Shown in pieces: positions 34,299 to 46,860 of a DNA stretch of 64,000 bases. Positions within the stretch are counted from its first letter, which is position 1, and each line of letters begins with the position of its first letter. The position numbers and the translations under genes were made by a program. The notes under the pieces were generated by a model. It saw only the letters and a list, made by a program, of their open reading frames with translations, did no database searches and was not told the origin of the DNA. The DNA comes from Cryptomeria japonica (Eukaryota > Streptophyta > Pinopsida > Cupressales > Cupressaceae), in assembly GCF_030272615.1 (NCBI RefSeq), contig NC_081405.1, positions 572,972,252 through 573,036,251 of the forward strand, read 5' to 3'.

Positions 34299-37200
34299 AT
34301 CATCAACAAGGATATGCACATCCACAATATAGAAGGGTTTATCATAAAAGATACAACTCAATAAATGGAAAGTGGGTCCTTAAGAGAGAGAAAGATTTGA
34401 TGAGTGATTATAGACTTTCAATACTATGGAATAGGTCCTAATCAAGGATAAGTACCTCTAAAGAAATAATAAGATCCTGATTAGGGATACTTATTCTGAT
34501 AAGAGGGAGGGGATCCCCAGAAGGAGAATTCACCTCCTCAATCAAGAAGAGATCCTTATAGAAGACACATCTTCAACAAAGGGAAAGTTTTATCCTTCAG
34601 AAAGGAGGAATGTTTGATAAGTATTCTTGCCCCCTAACATAGAGACAAGAGAAGATACAAAATAGGCCATTATGTTGCTACCAAAGTATGATTGAACATG
34701 AAATTGCACTACCATGAATGATAATGAACCCCCAATAGGTACTCTAGTAATTTCACATAGTGAGGAGCAACATAATAGCCACTAATGATAATTAATTACA
34801 TTATATATTGGATGAAGAAGTTGAATATGACCATACATGAGATGATAAGCACAAAATAAGAAATTTGTATAGCCAACTTATTGAGTTCCATAATTTGTAA
34901 AGGTGAAAAAGTGATCAAATGATTTTGTAGGAATGTTAACAAGATTTGATCTTCTCTAAAGAAATAAGAGTTATTAGACACTTTAATTATGTCATGTGAA
35001 GAAATATGTGTAGACAAGAAAGAGGTAAGGAAAGTTATGCCATAATATGTAAGATCTATAGGGACATTGATTTATATATCATGTCCACTATATTCTTGTT
35101 TAGAAACAATGTCAAAGTCAAGATTGCAATGCATATGAAATTGTAATGGTGAGGAAATTTCATCACAAACCTTATTGAGATTGGTAGTGTAATCATATTG
35201 TGAATCAAGAAAAGCATGGATGGAATAATAAGGATTTGTATTTATTGGAGGATACACATCTTTATTAACAATATTCATGTCCATTTGGGAGGTAAATAAG
35301 TCCTCTTGAATTTTGGGAGACATGTCTTCAAGAAAACAAGTATCATAATGTTGCAATAAAATGTCTTGATCAACAAAGTAGTCTCTAGGGGAAGAATAAG
35401 CCTCTAAGTCATGTTAATCTTACAAAAAAATATTCTCCTAGAGGAGGTTATGTTTGAGAGGAAATTCATCATTCATCAATGCTTAATCTCCAAGAGGGAT
35501 TTCATTAAAGGAAATGGCAGTGGTATCCTTTTTTTGCACACAAACTTCCTCATGCATAAGATAAACTTTAGGAGAGAGACAAGTATAATTCACTAGGGCC
35601 TCATTTCTATAATGAAGGTTATTGGAATGAATAGAAGGTAAAGCCTCATAAAGGGGAATTTTGATCCTATCAACCTCTTGTAAAGATTCATAAAGAGTAT
35701 TGTCAACCATCACAATTTCCTTACAAGTGGTATGAGTTTTGAGAGATGTAGAGGATGATTTAATTAAGATGAAGTCATCAAGGGATTCATTTAATATATC
35801 AAAGTCATCACTACTAAATATAAAATTCACATTGAGAGATGGTATTCAAGATACTTTGGTGGGCCTTGAAGGATTATATCCAAGTCCAAATGAGTTTTCA
35901 CACATGTTATTTTCTAAAGGAACTCTAATCCCTTGTTCATTTATGCCACAACCATTGTCATTTTATCCATTCTTAGCTAGAATGTGGAAAATTGGACAAT
36001 AAAGCGATGTTGTATCAAAAAGAGATGGATCAGCCTCATATGTCTCAATGTCATAAGTAGATGAAATAGAAGAAGGTTTTGAATAATTATTTGAAGCAGC
36101 CATAAATTTGTTACTAAGTTGTTTAGACAAAGTTGGCTCTTTTTTTGGGTTCTAGAATATCATCTTATTTGGTCTTAGAATCTCTTAGAGGGACTTTATA
36201 TTCACCCAAATAGGAAGGTGTAAAATCTAAAGACCCTTCATCATATTCTAAGAGTACCTCTTTCAAGGTGAAGGTGTTTATTTAGGAGGAGATGGTGTTT
36301 CTACTTCTATTGGAGAAGGAATTGGATAATTTAAAGGGCTTTGAGATTTATATGACATTTGCATGCAATCTTGTAAATTTGTGTCAGTGTGCAAAGTATA
36401 CATCTCATTTTCATAAATAAATTTGATTTCGAAATGAAGAGTTGAAGGAACAACATGCCTAGCATGAATCCAAGGTTTTCCTAGAAGAAGGTTATAAGTA
36501 AGTTTATTGGGCATGACTTGAATAGGCATACGTATAATAATCAAACATACCTTAATGGGAAAGGTTATAGTACCTAATGAAGCTCTAGAAACATTATCAA
36601 AGTCATGAATAGAAAGATAATCGGGTTGAATAAGAGAAATATTTACTTTGATATTGTGTAAAAATTCAATCCTAAAAACATTAAGACAAGACCCATTGTC
36701 CACCAAAGTTATTGTTAGAACATTACCATTAATAAGGACAACAATCCTAAGAGGCTCATATTGATTTTGGATTTATTTAGGAGGCAAATAATCTTGAGAA
36801 AATAAAATTTCAGTCTTAGTCACATTCATACAATTTATAAAAGAAGGCATGTTATTAGGAGGTGTCATAACAAGTAAGGCATCTATTTTTGTTTAAAGCA
36901 TATTGCAACATTTCATGATAGGTGGGTGATGTTTGAATCAATTCCCAAACATATATCATGGTAGGAGTAGCTTGAAGTTGTTCTATAAGATCATATCTCC
37001 TTCAAAGATATTGAGAAGAAGGAGGTGCTAGAGGAGGTATTGGTTGAGAAATAGGAAGAGAGAAAGGAATAACCAGAGGAAGATTGGGTTGCTTATTATT
37101 TCTTGTGTTATATGTCTGGGAAATCACACTGTAACTTTGTTCGGTGATTTGCTTGGCATACTCATAAGGAATTTTAGGACTATAATCTACATTAAAACTA

Positions 37201-38305
37201 ATCACTTGTTTATTAGGGATTTGAGGAATTTGAGGACTACTACCACCCTTAACAACAATAACAAGTTTGTTAGGACTTTCATAACTATTCACATGTATCA
37301 TACTCATCAAAGATGGTTTAGGAATATTTTAGCGAGGTCTAGTAGAGATGGAATCATTAAGTTCTTTATAAAGAGGATTATCAACCATAAACATTTCTTC
37401 ATGAATAGGATTTTCTTCGAATTGAATGAAAGGGAAATACTCATAGAGGGGATTGTTAGTGATATTGAAACCTTGAAGACTAAGAGAATTCTCTTATTAC
37501 AAAGTATCCTTACAAGGGAATTTCATTTTAGGAGAAAGATCAACATCATTCATAAGAGGGAGACTATTGAAAGAACTATTGATAGTCTCTTCTTGTACCA
37601 AAATGTCACCATGGATAAGATCAATGGGAGAGGGGAAAACACTAGTCATCAATGATTTATCCTTACTAGTGTAATCATTCTCTGGACTCAAAGTGTCCTT
37701 GTAGATAGAGGGGTTAAATATCATAAGGTGATCCAAAAAATTACCACGACATAGAGACAAGTCAACCATAGGCTGACGTTTTATCCTAGATTTTTTTTGC
37801 AACATGAAAATATATTTAAAATGTTTTTTTTTAGATGTCTAAAGCAATGAAAAAAAAAATTCCTTGAAACAAAACTTGATATCTAAACCATACATACACA
37901 TTTAATGAAGTAATGATGTGACCAACTAAAAAGTGCAAGTGCATAAACTTAGTCATGAACTAAGCAATGTACGAAATGCAAGAACATAAGTAATGAATGC
38001 ATCCAATGATATGTAAAAATTAGATCTAAAAATCAAAATAAAAAATTATGTGAATGTAAGAAGAGTCAGGTTTATCAAAATGTATTACATGAAAATGGAG
38101 CAAAGTAAGATTAGGGCCAAGATCTACTTTCAAACAAACATTAAAAGATGAAGCCGCCAAGGATGTGATTAAACTTGAATAACTCTTGTCAAAGAGAGTC
38201 AAATTATGTCTGAAGGTTTCTATTCCTTTACTTATTTGGAATGCGTGTGGGTTTGAAACATGATTAAACAAAGATAAATTTTAATGCAAATATAAGCTAC
38301 AATAT
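34299..38305 (-). pseudogene. Old gypsy-like gag-protease element, no RT seen
   Basis: On minus, 37805-37002 holds Pro-rich gag tail frames (for example YSPKIPYEYAKQITEQSYSV). Positions 36770-36278 hold a Tat-like protease, with VDNGSCLNVFRIEFL at the catalytic Asp and YNLLLGKPWIHARHVVPS further on. Left of it, 35830-35072 has acidic frames I do not recognise, and then purine-rich repeats start. The roughly 2 kb between protease and the copia-B junction holds no RT motif. A second copy at 42400-43950 has the same layout. The element seems to carry gag and protease only. LTRs were not located. Confidence 0.65.
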
Positions 38306-40652
38306 ACTATAATAGACTAATGTACAAACATAAAATTAGTAGTAAGTATAGAATTAGACAAAAAATATAGATGTGCACATGTAACTATAATCCAGAGCTA
38401 AATTTATGGGACTAGGATACCTAGAATGCACCGGTCCTCTGACTTTTTCACATAAAGTTAACTAAGACCTCTTGAGACCATTTCCTTTGCTCCCTTCAAA
38501 TCTGGTGCATACTTTAAGGAACCAAGATACCCAAAACAACCTAGTCTTGGACCTGATTACCCATACCACCTTGGTCATAGTATTTGTGGCTTTGCATCTA
38601 GATATGGCTCTATATCAGTCTATTGATTATTCTTCTATCTCTATCTCTATCAAAAACTTCTGGTTGCGCTTGCAAGACAAAATGAAAGTGTGTTCATGAC
38701 TATATAGGTGTTTGCCTTGGTCAACCCCCCAATTTTGGTTATTTTCTCTTCCACAAATAGATGGCATCGAAATTGGGATAATGCATGTGCTCTCGAATGT
38801 TAAGTGTGTCTAAGATTTCTATGCACTAGAGTATGTGAATACAAATTAGAGTCTACTCAAATGTGCTAGAGAAAAACTCTAAAATGATATTTGTTGAATG
38901 AACTAAATACATAATGAATTAAATGATTAAATATAATATTTGAAGCTTAATTTAAGAAATATGAGAACATGAAATCACACCAAATCCTTAGGAAGAGGTA
39001 CAAGCCAACCATTAGTTGATAATTCCCTAGTATCCTCCAATAGCTCTTGAGGCTTCCATAGTTGATCAATATTGACGAAGATTTTATGAAGAATAGATTA
39101 TAAATCTTGAATTCTCCTAAAAGGAACACCTTTACTTTATAAGAATATCTCCAATTTAGCTTCAATATTCTTGTCTTATTGCTAAATATTGCAAATTGAG
39201 GAAAAGAATTGCCTTATATATGAGATTCTAGGTTTGATTCGATAAATGGCCAAACTAGATTTGTTATTTTTTTGTATAGAACTAGATTTGAATATGATAG
39301 GATCATCTTATTATCCTGCCTAAATTCAGGATAGAAAGCATGAGACATTGGAATTGTTTTGCCTCTATCCCACATTAAATTAGCCCAACTTTTTAGGAAT
39401 ATGAGATAATAGGGTTCTAATGCCAAAATTAAGTTTATGTGATCATATATAATATTTAGATGAGGGAAACACATCTCGAGATATAAAATGGGGTAGGACT
39501 TATGATAAATCAAGATAATTGAAATATAAAGGGAACAACTAAAATTAGGGGCCCAAATGAGAGTGTGATGAGGTTAGAATCAAGAGACAAATCATATTTT
39601 AAAATATTATTAATTAAATGCATATGAGAGTCCTATAATGCATAGTATAATGAGACATACTAAAATGAGTGCTAACGAAGTGTAGAATCAAACACCATAA
39701 TTAAAGGTGTACAATTTATGATGCTATAGATCCATGTAAAACAACAACCTACATAAATGGATTGCTCTATTTCTAGGCCGATCCATATCCAAAATGAGCT
39801 CATGGGATAGAAAGTTGTGCTATGCTAGGTGACCTTTAGTAAAGCACACAAACTATTAAGTTGATTATAGGTAGCTTTATAAGGTACATAAATTCACACA
39901 AGTTGTGTTATCTTGACTGAATGTGAGCTAACAATGGTTTTAACATGAATTCTATAGGTTAGCAAGTTGTATTATGATAGGTAATTCATAAACCAAATAG
40001 GTTCACAAACTAGCAAGTCACACATTGTGCTATGTAATAAAAATATTTTTATATTAAGCCATATGAATTCTAATAGCTCGTGGAGTGCATTAGGAAAATG
40101 GTTTCTCAACCTTACATGTACATAAGGTAACTATTTTTAGTAAGTTTTCATTTGACTATAGATTGATTATTGAAAGCTTTGAATTGGCTAGATAAGAATG
40201 CCAGAAAATTTTTGTTGCAAGATAATGTCTAAATTTGAAGATATTAAAGTTTTCATTTTTGAAAGTTGCAAACAAAAGTTTTAAAGTCAATTTTGAGGGC
40301 TTTAGAGGCTCTAAAATGACCCAAAAGTGTTCGTAATTGGCATAGAAAGTTATAGCTTGATAGGGCATGTCACAAGATTTTCAATGCTTCAAATGGTTTT
40401 TCAATTGAACACCAGACTCAAAAGTTATGACCTCTAAAAATTGGATCTCCTTAAATAGGAAATATAAAAATGTATTGGCACATAAATGAGTTGTAAAAGG
40501 TAGGTACACATGTTAATGTGTAGTTTGACACATCATAGGACATCTAAGATTGGAGATAAGATGGGTGACACTTTATTGGGTGGTTTTAGGCCATGGTTTT
40601 GTAATATTATTTGACGGTTTGATGTATTGTATTTGGGTTACCGCCAAGGTTT
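38306..40652. other. AT-rich sequence without recognisable genes
   Basis: It is probably leader or LTR of the old element and other decayed retroelement DNA. Near 40150-40470 there are stretches such as CAAAAGTTATGACCTC that resemble U3 text in the long LTR at 49530-50120. No frame longer than 100 codons has a recognisable product. Confidence 0.4.
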
Positions 40653-41778
40653 TGTTGGCAAGAGACACTGCATTGTTGTTCAAATGTTGTCATTGATGGC
40701 AACTAGAGTCATATATCCAATCTATAGTCCATAATTCATTCATACCAGAAGATCGAATTAGCTCTGGTGAGGTTTGATGAGAAGAACAAGACATCCAGTA
40801 GAGTGTGTAGTATTTTGGTTGGCGGTTCAGTTGTGTTTGGTATTTGGTGTTTCAGATCTAAGAGATGCATTGTCGACATGTAATATGCCTTATTCCAGGT
40901 TTGTGTGCTCTGGTGTTGAGTGTTGAGTGAGATGGAAGATCTAGTAGACAGGTTTTTAGTTAGAATAATGCTTATCAATAGTAATGTATGGATATTCATT
41001 GTGTGGATCTCGTGGATCGATTTTGGTGGTTGTTTGTGTGTTCAAGGTTAGTGAGACAACATGTGGGAAGCATGTGGACACTTTGTTTGATCCACAAGAT
41101 TATTTTTGGATTAGATTGAGATGATTGGGGTAACTTGTTTTATTTACATGTTATGCATTTTTGGGCCGACATGATGAAGACCTAAATTGTTGATGTGGAT
41201 ATATAAGACTGATTGATTTGATCATTTTTGGTATTGGTTATGTGTGATGTGTGTATGGGTGATTGTGTACAGTTTCATGTGCACAAGTGAAAGATTTGAG
41301 CTTTGGAATATGTAACAGAATATCAGAATAGAGTAGTGTTGCAGAACAGTATTTTGTGCTAAACTGGAATTGTTTTTGGGATTTGTAGATGTTGCTTATC
41401 AGTCAAGACATTCCAATTATTATCTATAATCATTTGTAAGGCAGTGAGCCTTTTGAGGTTTTAGCCCTTATTGTAATTTGAGTAGTGAGCTCTAGGCAGT
41501 GTGCCTGAATGCATGTGTGTTCCCCTAATGTACTATTATTATAATTCTAACAAGGTATATGAATATTGTGGGTCTCAATCCCACCATGGTTTTTCCCTTA
41601 ACCAAGTTTCCACATAAAAATCTTGGTGTTATGGTGTTGTGGTTATTTGCTTTGTGTTTTTGCACTCTACTTTTATTCATTTGCATTAAGTGGTTTAAAT
41701 GATAGATTAAGAATGTTAAAAATTGCAGAACATTGATTCACTCCCCCCCCACCCTCTTAGTGTCCCTTGATTCCAACA
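40653..41778 (+). repeat. Solo Ty1/copia LTR with TSD GGTTT
   Basis: It begins TGTTGGCAAGAGAC and ends TGATTCCAACA. GGTTT lies immediately outside at 40648-40652 and 41779-41783. It carries the U3 motif TTGTCATTGATGGCAAC (40688), the hairpin 41568-41584, TTTTTCCCTTAACC and the C-tract with CTCTTAGTGTC near 41743. No internal sequence follows, so it is a solo LTR left by recombination between two LTRs of a former element. It lies within the old gag-protease repeats. Confidence 0.92.
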
Positions 41779-41929
41779 GGTTTCACAACATTACATGTAT
41801 CAATAATTATGCCTCTAGCAGCACTATACAAGAACACCATCACATGGAGGGTACATTAATAAATCAAAGTTTAAGGAGGTCATATGCCCCCTTAAAATAT
41901 TAGCATGTCCACTCTACTAGTATTTTAAG

Positions 41930-42300
41930 AGGGGAGAGGATCTTGAGGGAGGATGCATTCTTTCCCAACAAGTGGGTGGGTTCTCAAACAAGGATACACA
42001 CCTCCAAGATAGGGGAAGGGATCCTTAAAAAATGATACACATATTGTAAATAAGGGGAATAAATATCTTAAACAAGATATTCATCTTACCAAAATGAGGA
42101 GAGGGGATCCTTAAGAAGGGTTCACACCTCCCAAAATAAGGAGAGGGGTTCCTAAAGTAAGGATGCACACTTCTCAAAAGAAGAAGAGGGGTCCTCAAAT
42201 AAGGATGCATGTCTCCAAGGAAAATGGGAGGGGATCCTCAAAGAGGGACACACACCTCTAAAAACAAGGAGAGGGAACACCTCCCAAAACAAGGTGTAGT
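41930..42300. repeat. Degenerate tandem repeat around GAGAGGGGATCCT
   Basis: Seven or eight units of about 45-50 bp each contain something like AAGGATACACACCTCC followed by AAGGAGAGGGGATCCTCAA. Similar purine-rich units occur at 34480-34620 and 3350-3395 in the first copy of the same element. The unit has no evident coding role. Confidence 0.75.
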
Positions 42301-43950
42301 GTGTTTCTACGATAACAAAGTATAGTTGAACATATGATTGTACCACCACAAATGGAAATGATCAAACACATAGAGGTGTACACATTCCACATAGTGAGGA
42401 GCAACACAATAAAAATTATTTAGAAGGGCTAGAACAAATGTGAAACCTAGTGTCACTTATCATGTGAATGATAGAAAATATAATAAGTTGCCATTTATTA
42501 CCCTTCAAGGACTAACATTCATTGGTGGAATGATAAAGCAACCATTGATACGTACAAAATAAATATTTTTTATTATGTTTATGAAATTCCTTATGTTTTG
42601 GAGGAAGAGTAAGTAAGTGGAATTTGAAAAACCTCAACAAGATTCTCTATTTCTCATATAGAGAATGAAGAGAATGAGGCAACCTTCTCTCTTGTGATGA
42701 AAGGTTTGACTGCTCAAAAGAGGAAGATATAAAGACATTAGACAATGGAGGAGGGGATGCAAATAAAGGAGAATATTGGAGACCTAAACATCTTTTAGAA
42801 AAATATGGTGTAGGTTTCAAGGGAGCCTCAATTTCTTGTTCCATGGACCCTAAAGCATTTCCATTGTATTTGTACTTGGAAGAAAATGGATGTAGAATTA
42901 GTAGTAGTAGAAGAGTTCATTCTTTTGTAAGAATGCAAATCCTTATTGAGTGTTAAGATGTTAGGATGAGAAGGGTCAATCTTATTTTTAACTAGTCCAT
43001 AAGAGATGGAATCTAAAGAAACCCAATAGCCACCAATACATGTTTTAGAAGAAGAGTTTGGAACTCTAGATTCAGGGTTTTTAGAAGTATTGGTTGCATA
43101 AATAAATAAATAAAATACTCCTTTGAGGTCTCATGTTTAGATTGTGAGATTTTGTATTCTCCAATAAAGGAGGATGTTATATCTAATGTACCCTAATCAA
43201 CACCAAAGAGTGCATTCAAAGGTGAAGCATTCTTTTGAACATCATTGTTATTAGCAATTGAGAATAGTGGATTAGCTTTTGTTGAAGAAGTAACTAATCT
43301 ATTGAGAGATGCAAAAATAGGAGGGTGATATCCAACTTTTTCTTATAGGCAACTATGCAGATTTATATAAACCTCAATTACACATGATTTATTATTATAT
43401 ATGAACTTTATTTTATGGCGAAGAGTAGATATGACTGTCTGCATGGAATGAATCCACAATCTACCAAGAAGAAGGTTGTATGGAAGAGTATTGTGGATGA
43501 AATGGATGAGAATAGGTTAAGTCACGGGCTTTGCTTGAATTGACCTAATGTGATTGTACCTAATGACTATCTACCAAAATTACCAAAACTATGAATATAA
43601 GTAGATAGTATCAAGTTTACACCATTCTTACATGAAAGGTCTATGATACAAATTTTAAGGTCCGATCCATTATCAATTAGAGTATGGCTTATTCTATGTC
43701 AATTAATGATGACTAGATTCATGAGACATAATGTTGTTTTTGAATTTCCAAAGAAGGTAACACATGCGGTGAGAAGACTGTCTATATTTATCACATACAT
43801 ACAGTATAACAAGGCTTGCACATCGTTTAGTTTGATAGGAGGAGGGACAACTATCCTCTATAAGGCCTCATGGAGCAACCTATGGTATTAGGAAAAGTTT
43901 AAATCAAGTCTCAAAGGGAGATCCTAGCCACAGTAGCATGGAGTTGCTCA
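42301..43950 (-). pseudogene. Second copy of the old gag-protease element
   Basis: Positions 42310-42420 align with 34680-34790 (CACATAGTGAGGAGCAACA in both). On minus near 43690-43400 a Tat-like protease is readable in broken frames: TLIDNGSDLKICIIDLS, SLGTITLGQF and YNLLLGRLWIHSMQ. As in the first copy, the protease is followed by about 1 kb without RT motifs and then the GGGGATCC repeats. This copy is more decayed. The exact ends are unknown. Confidence 0.6.
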
Positions 43951-44149
43951 ATTATAATGCATGAAAAGAGCTTCAAAATATAAATGTGTATCCTTTTTAA
44001 CAAATTTTTGGATCACACTTTATAATCCATCTTAAGATGAAGATGATTTTTTTTAATATAGATTACAAACTGTGATCCATTTTTTTGATACGAAAAACTA
44101 CACATAATTATATCTAAAAGTTATTCTCATGCAAACTATTTATAAACAA

Positions 44150-44705
44150 AAATACTAAAATGAATATAAAACATGAATAAAAAGTATCAATTATAACTTT
44201 TTCTTTCTAAATGAAATAAGACGTAAAATATCAAATACTAAACACTTCATACAATTAATCTAGAAGCTCTTCTCACCAATTCTATGCCTAAATAGAAATA
44301 TTAAAATGAATACAAAACAAAACAAAATGAAATGTCAAATTTACACTTTTGCTTTCTAAAACTACCCACATAAGATGCCACATGGAATACATGCACCATC
44401 TATCAAATACTAAACACTTTATACAACTAATCTAAAAGCTCTCCTCACCAATTCTATACCTAAATAAAAATATTAAAATGAATACAAAACAAAACAAAAT
44501 GAAATGTCAAATAGACATTCCCTTTCTAAAAATACCCAAATAAGAATGTCACATGGAATACATGCACCGTCCATCAAATACAAAACACTTTATACAATTA
44601 ATCTAGAAGCTCTTCTCACCAATTCTATACCTAAATAAAAATATATAAATATATTCAAAACAAAACAAAATGAATCTAAAAATACCCACATAAGAATGCC
44701 ACTTG
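44150..44705. repeat. Tandem repeat of about 172 bp, three copies
   Basis: The phrase CAAATACTAAACACTT recurs at 44232 and 44404, and as CAAATACAAAACACTT at 44575, with periods of 172 and 171 bp. Each is followed by ATACAATTAATCTAGAAGCT and AAACAAAACAAAATGAA. The last copy is shortened. The array ends about 580 bp before the host gene's ATG. Confidence 0.92.
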
Positions 44706-45011
44706 TTCAAAGTACTTTATCATCACAACTACAAGCAATGCCCCGAGAGTTCAAAGTTGAATGAATTCATTAGGATTCCATGCAAGGCTAAAATCATGGG
44801 CAATATCTACATCCCATTCAAACAAGTTAACGTGGCGTGTGAGCAAAGAATTGGGCTCCAAGTTTAGCCCCTAAAAATGAGGCCTTTCCTTTTCCTATAT
44901 CCCCACCATATCTAATTTCACCAAAACCCTAAGTTCAAAATTTGACAAGTGATGGAGAATGGGCCATCCTCTATCTTTACTCTCACGCCTTCGCCTTTGT
45001 CTTTCTTTGTG

Positions 45012-45163
45012 CACACACACACACAATCCCTCACTCTTAACCTTCCCCCCCTTCCCCCCCATTAAACGAGCATGCAAAACAGTTCAGATGAGAGTTTCTT
45101 TAATAATTTCTCGCTGTCCCCAAAGGCAAAGATAGCGTGGTTTTCTTGTTATTATATATCTAA
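45012..45163 (+). promoter_or_regulatory. Possible promoter region of the 45286 gene
   Basis: A CA-repeat (ACACACACACAC at about 45012-45024) and C-rich tracts are followed by a TATA-like TATTATATATCTAA at 45149-45162, about 125 bp before the start codon. The spacing suits a plant promoter with a leader of about 95 bases. No transcription evidence is available. Confidence 0.35.
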
Positions 45164-45285
45164 TTTCTTTGTTGGGAAGCTCGACAAAAGGTTAAATAAT
45201 ATGCTTTAACATGAAGCTAAAGGGCGGTTAAAGCCATGCCTCCTTTTCGGGTGAGGAGCAAATACATTTTGCCAAGAGATCAGAT

Positions 45286-45900
45286 ATGGTGATGGAGGGA
45301 GCAATGAAGAACAAAAGGCCCAGAGAAGAGGAGGCTGAAGAAGATCTCTGCAACAACAAGGAGAAAAATGCTCGGTTGGAGGAAGTGGGTATCAATGATT
45401 TCTATAGCAATTTGAGCACTTTTTCTTCTGAGAAATCCATGGTGTTGAATGATCAATGGAGTTTTCAGGATGATGGTCCTGTTTCTGATATCAGAGGCAT
45501 AGCCATTAGAAAGCAGTCTTATATAGAGGACTATTTCAACAGTGTTGAAGAAGTTGGATTAGAGGATAAGAGGACGAATCAGGATAATGGGGGTGATCTG
45601 TTTGAAGAGCTCTGGAGGCCTCAGAGCCCCTTGTGTGGGGCAGCAGAGAGTCTCTTTGGAGGTTCTGATTATTTCATGGGTGCCAATTTGGGGGATGAGA
45701 GGGATTCTGGATTCAGAATTTGGGAAGAATCTGAGGAACAGGATGATGAGAAGAATGTGAACAGGAAATGCCATAAAAGTTCAGATGGGACTGGTTTGTT
45801 GTATGAGAATGATGTGGCTGATTGGATTTGGGGGACTCCATTGAATCAGCCTCTGTGTTCTGAATCTCTTGAATTCAAGGTCTCTACACCATCTCTGTAA
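45286..45900 (+). CDS. Acidic protein of unknown function, likely host gene
   Basis: The frame is uninterrupted for 204 codons and is the only long open frame in the window that is neither retroelement-related nor obviously low-complexity. Its codon use and GC content differ visibly from the AT-rich flanks. The start ATGGTGATGGAG is the first in frame. The protein begins with a basic-acidic patch (KNKRPREEEAEED, residues 8-20) that could be a nuclear signal. It is rich in Asp/Glu, has a Trp/Pro block (EELWRPQSPLCGAAESLFGG, about 107-126) and ends with DVADWIWGTPLNQPLCSESL. I see no signal peptide, membrane segment or catalytic motif and do not recognise the family. Absence of introns is compatible with a small plant gene or with a retrocopy, although no poly-A tail is evident. 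A neighbouring start at the third codon is possible. Confidence 0.7.
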   Translation: MVMEGAMKNKRPREEEAEEDLCNNKEKNARLEEVGINDFYSNLSTFSSEKSMVLNDQWSFQDDGPVSDIRGIAIRKQSYIEDYFNSVEEVGLEDKRTNQDNGGDLFEELWRPQSPLCGAAESLFGGSDYFMGANLGDERDSGFRIWEESEEQDDEKNVNRKCHKSSDGTGLLYENDVADWIWGTPLNQPLCSESLEFKVSTPSL

Positions 45901-46420
45901 GTGGGTCTTGGTTGTAATGGGGGATTCTTCATGCATGAATCTATTTTAGATTGTTATGTTTAGTTTCTGGTATCAATTGTAAGAGTTTATTTCCGGAACG
46001 TTTCGGAACAAACTGTATGATCCATTATCAGAAAGAAGAGAGCAAAACAAAAGAACATAATACTATCCTATCCTTCATGCATGAACCCATTTTAGATTAT
46101 GGTGTGGAATAATTTTATGTAGAATCCAATGAAACTGTTTTTGCCCTGTGTTGTTATCATGGTGGATGTCTTGGGAAAGACATTGCTGTTTCTTTTTTAA
46201 GTCAATTTATATGGCTTCTCAGTATGAATAAATTATTTTGGACACTTGGGTTATTTTATATCTTTGTTGAATTAATGTTTATTGTATTTGGTCATTTGGT
46301 AAACGATCTACAGATATTTAATTCAGAGGTTGAATGCATGCTCTCGATTTCATGAACTGTAACAAAAGCACTGTTGTTGGGAATGATTTGTTTTGTGATG
46401 AATAAAGTCGTTGGCAAGGC
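45901..46420 (+). other. 3' flank of the 45286 gene with possible polyadenylation signals
   Basis: AATAAA occurs at 46227-46232 and 46401-46406. TGCATGAA recurs at 45931 and 46078 in a repeated word CTTCATGCATGAA, giving a short direct repeat about 147 bp apart. No other gene is seen. Confidence 0.4.
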
Positions 46421-46860
46421 ACATCCTTTCCTTCCGTATCACCTAAACTTTATAGATTACAAAACCCCTTTATTGCTGTTAAACATGATGAGCTTCTCCA
46501 CCTTCAACTAGATGAAATGTACAATAGGTAGTTTGAGTATATAGTAAAGTGTATGCTCTTTTTTACTAAAGCTTACCTTGATGATTTATTCCTATTTTGA
46601 ATTAGCAGTATGGATATCTTAAATTTTAAAATTTTATTTTAAAAAAATAAATTTATGGGTGTGATATTTTTTACAAAATATGTTAAAAATATATGTTTTT
46701 TTGACGATGATTCAATTAAGTTTGTAATATTTTAAATTTTAGAAGTGATAAAATGAATGCGAGACTTGTTTTCAACTTTTGTTTTCAAGAGATCTCTATT
46801 AATCACCCTATTAGTTCATGCTTAGGCAATAGTGGTAAATAGTCTTTTTAATTTAAAAGG
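46421..46860. other. AT-rich intergenic sequence
   Basis: I see no gene. Runs such as TTTTAAAATTTTATTTTAAAA around 46620-46650 are simple AT-rich sequence. Confidence 0.4.
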
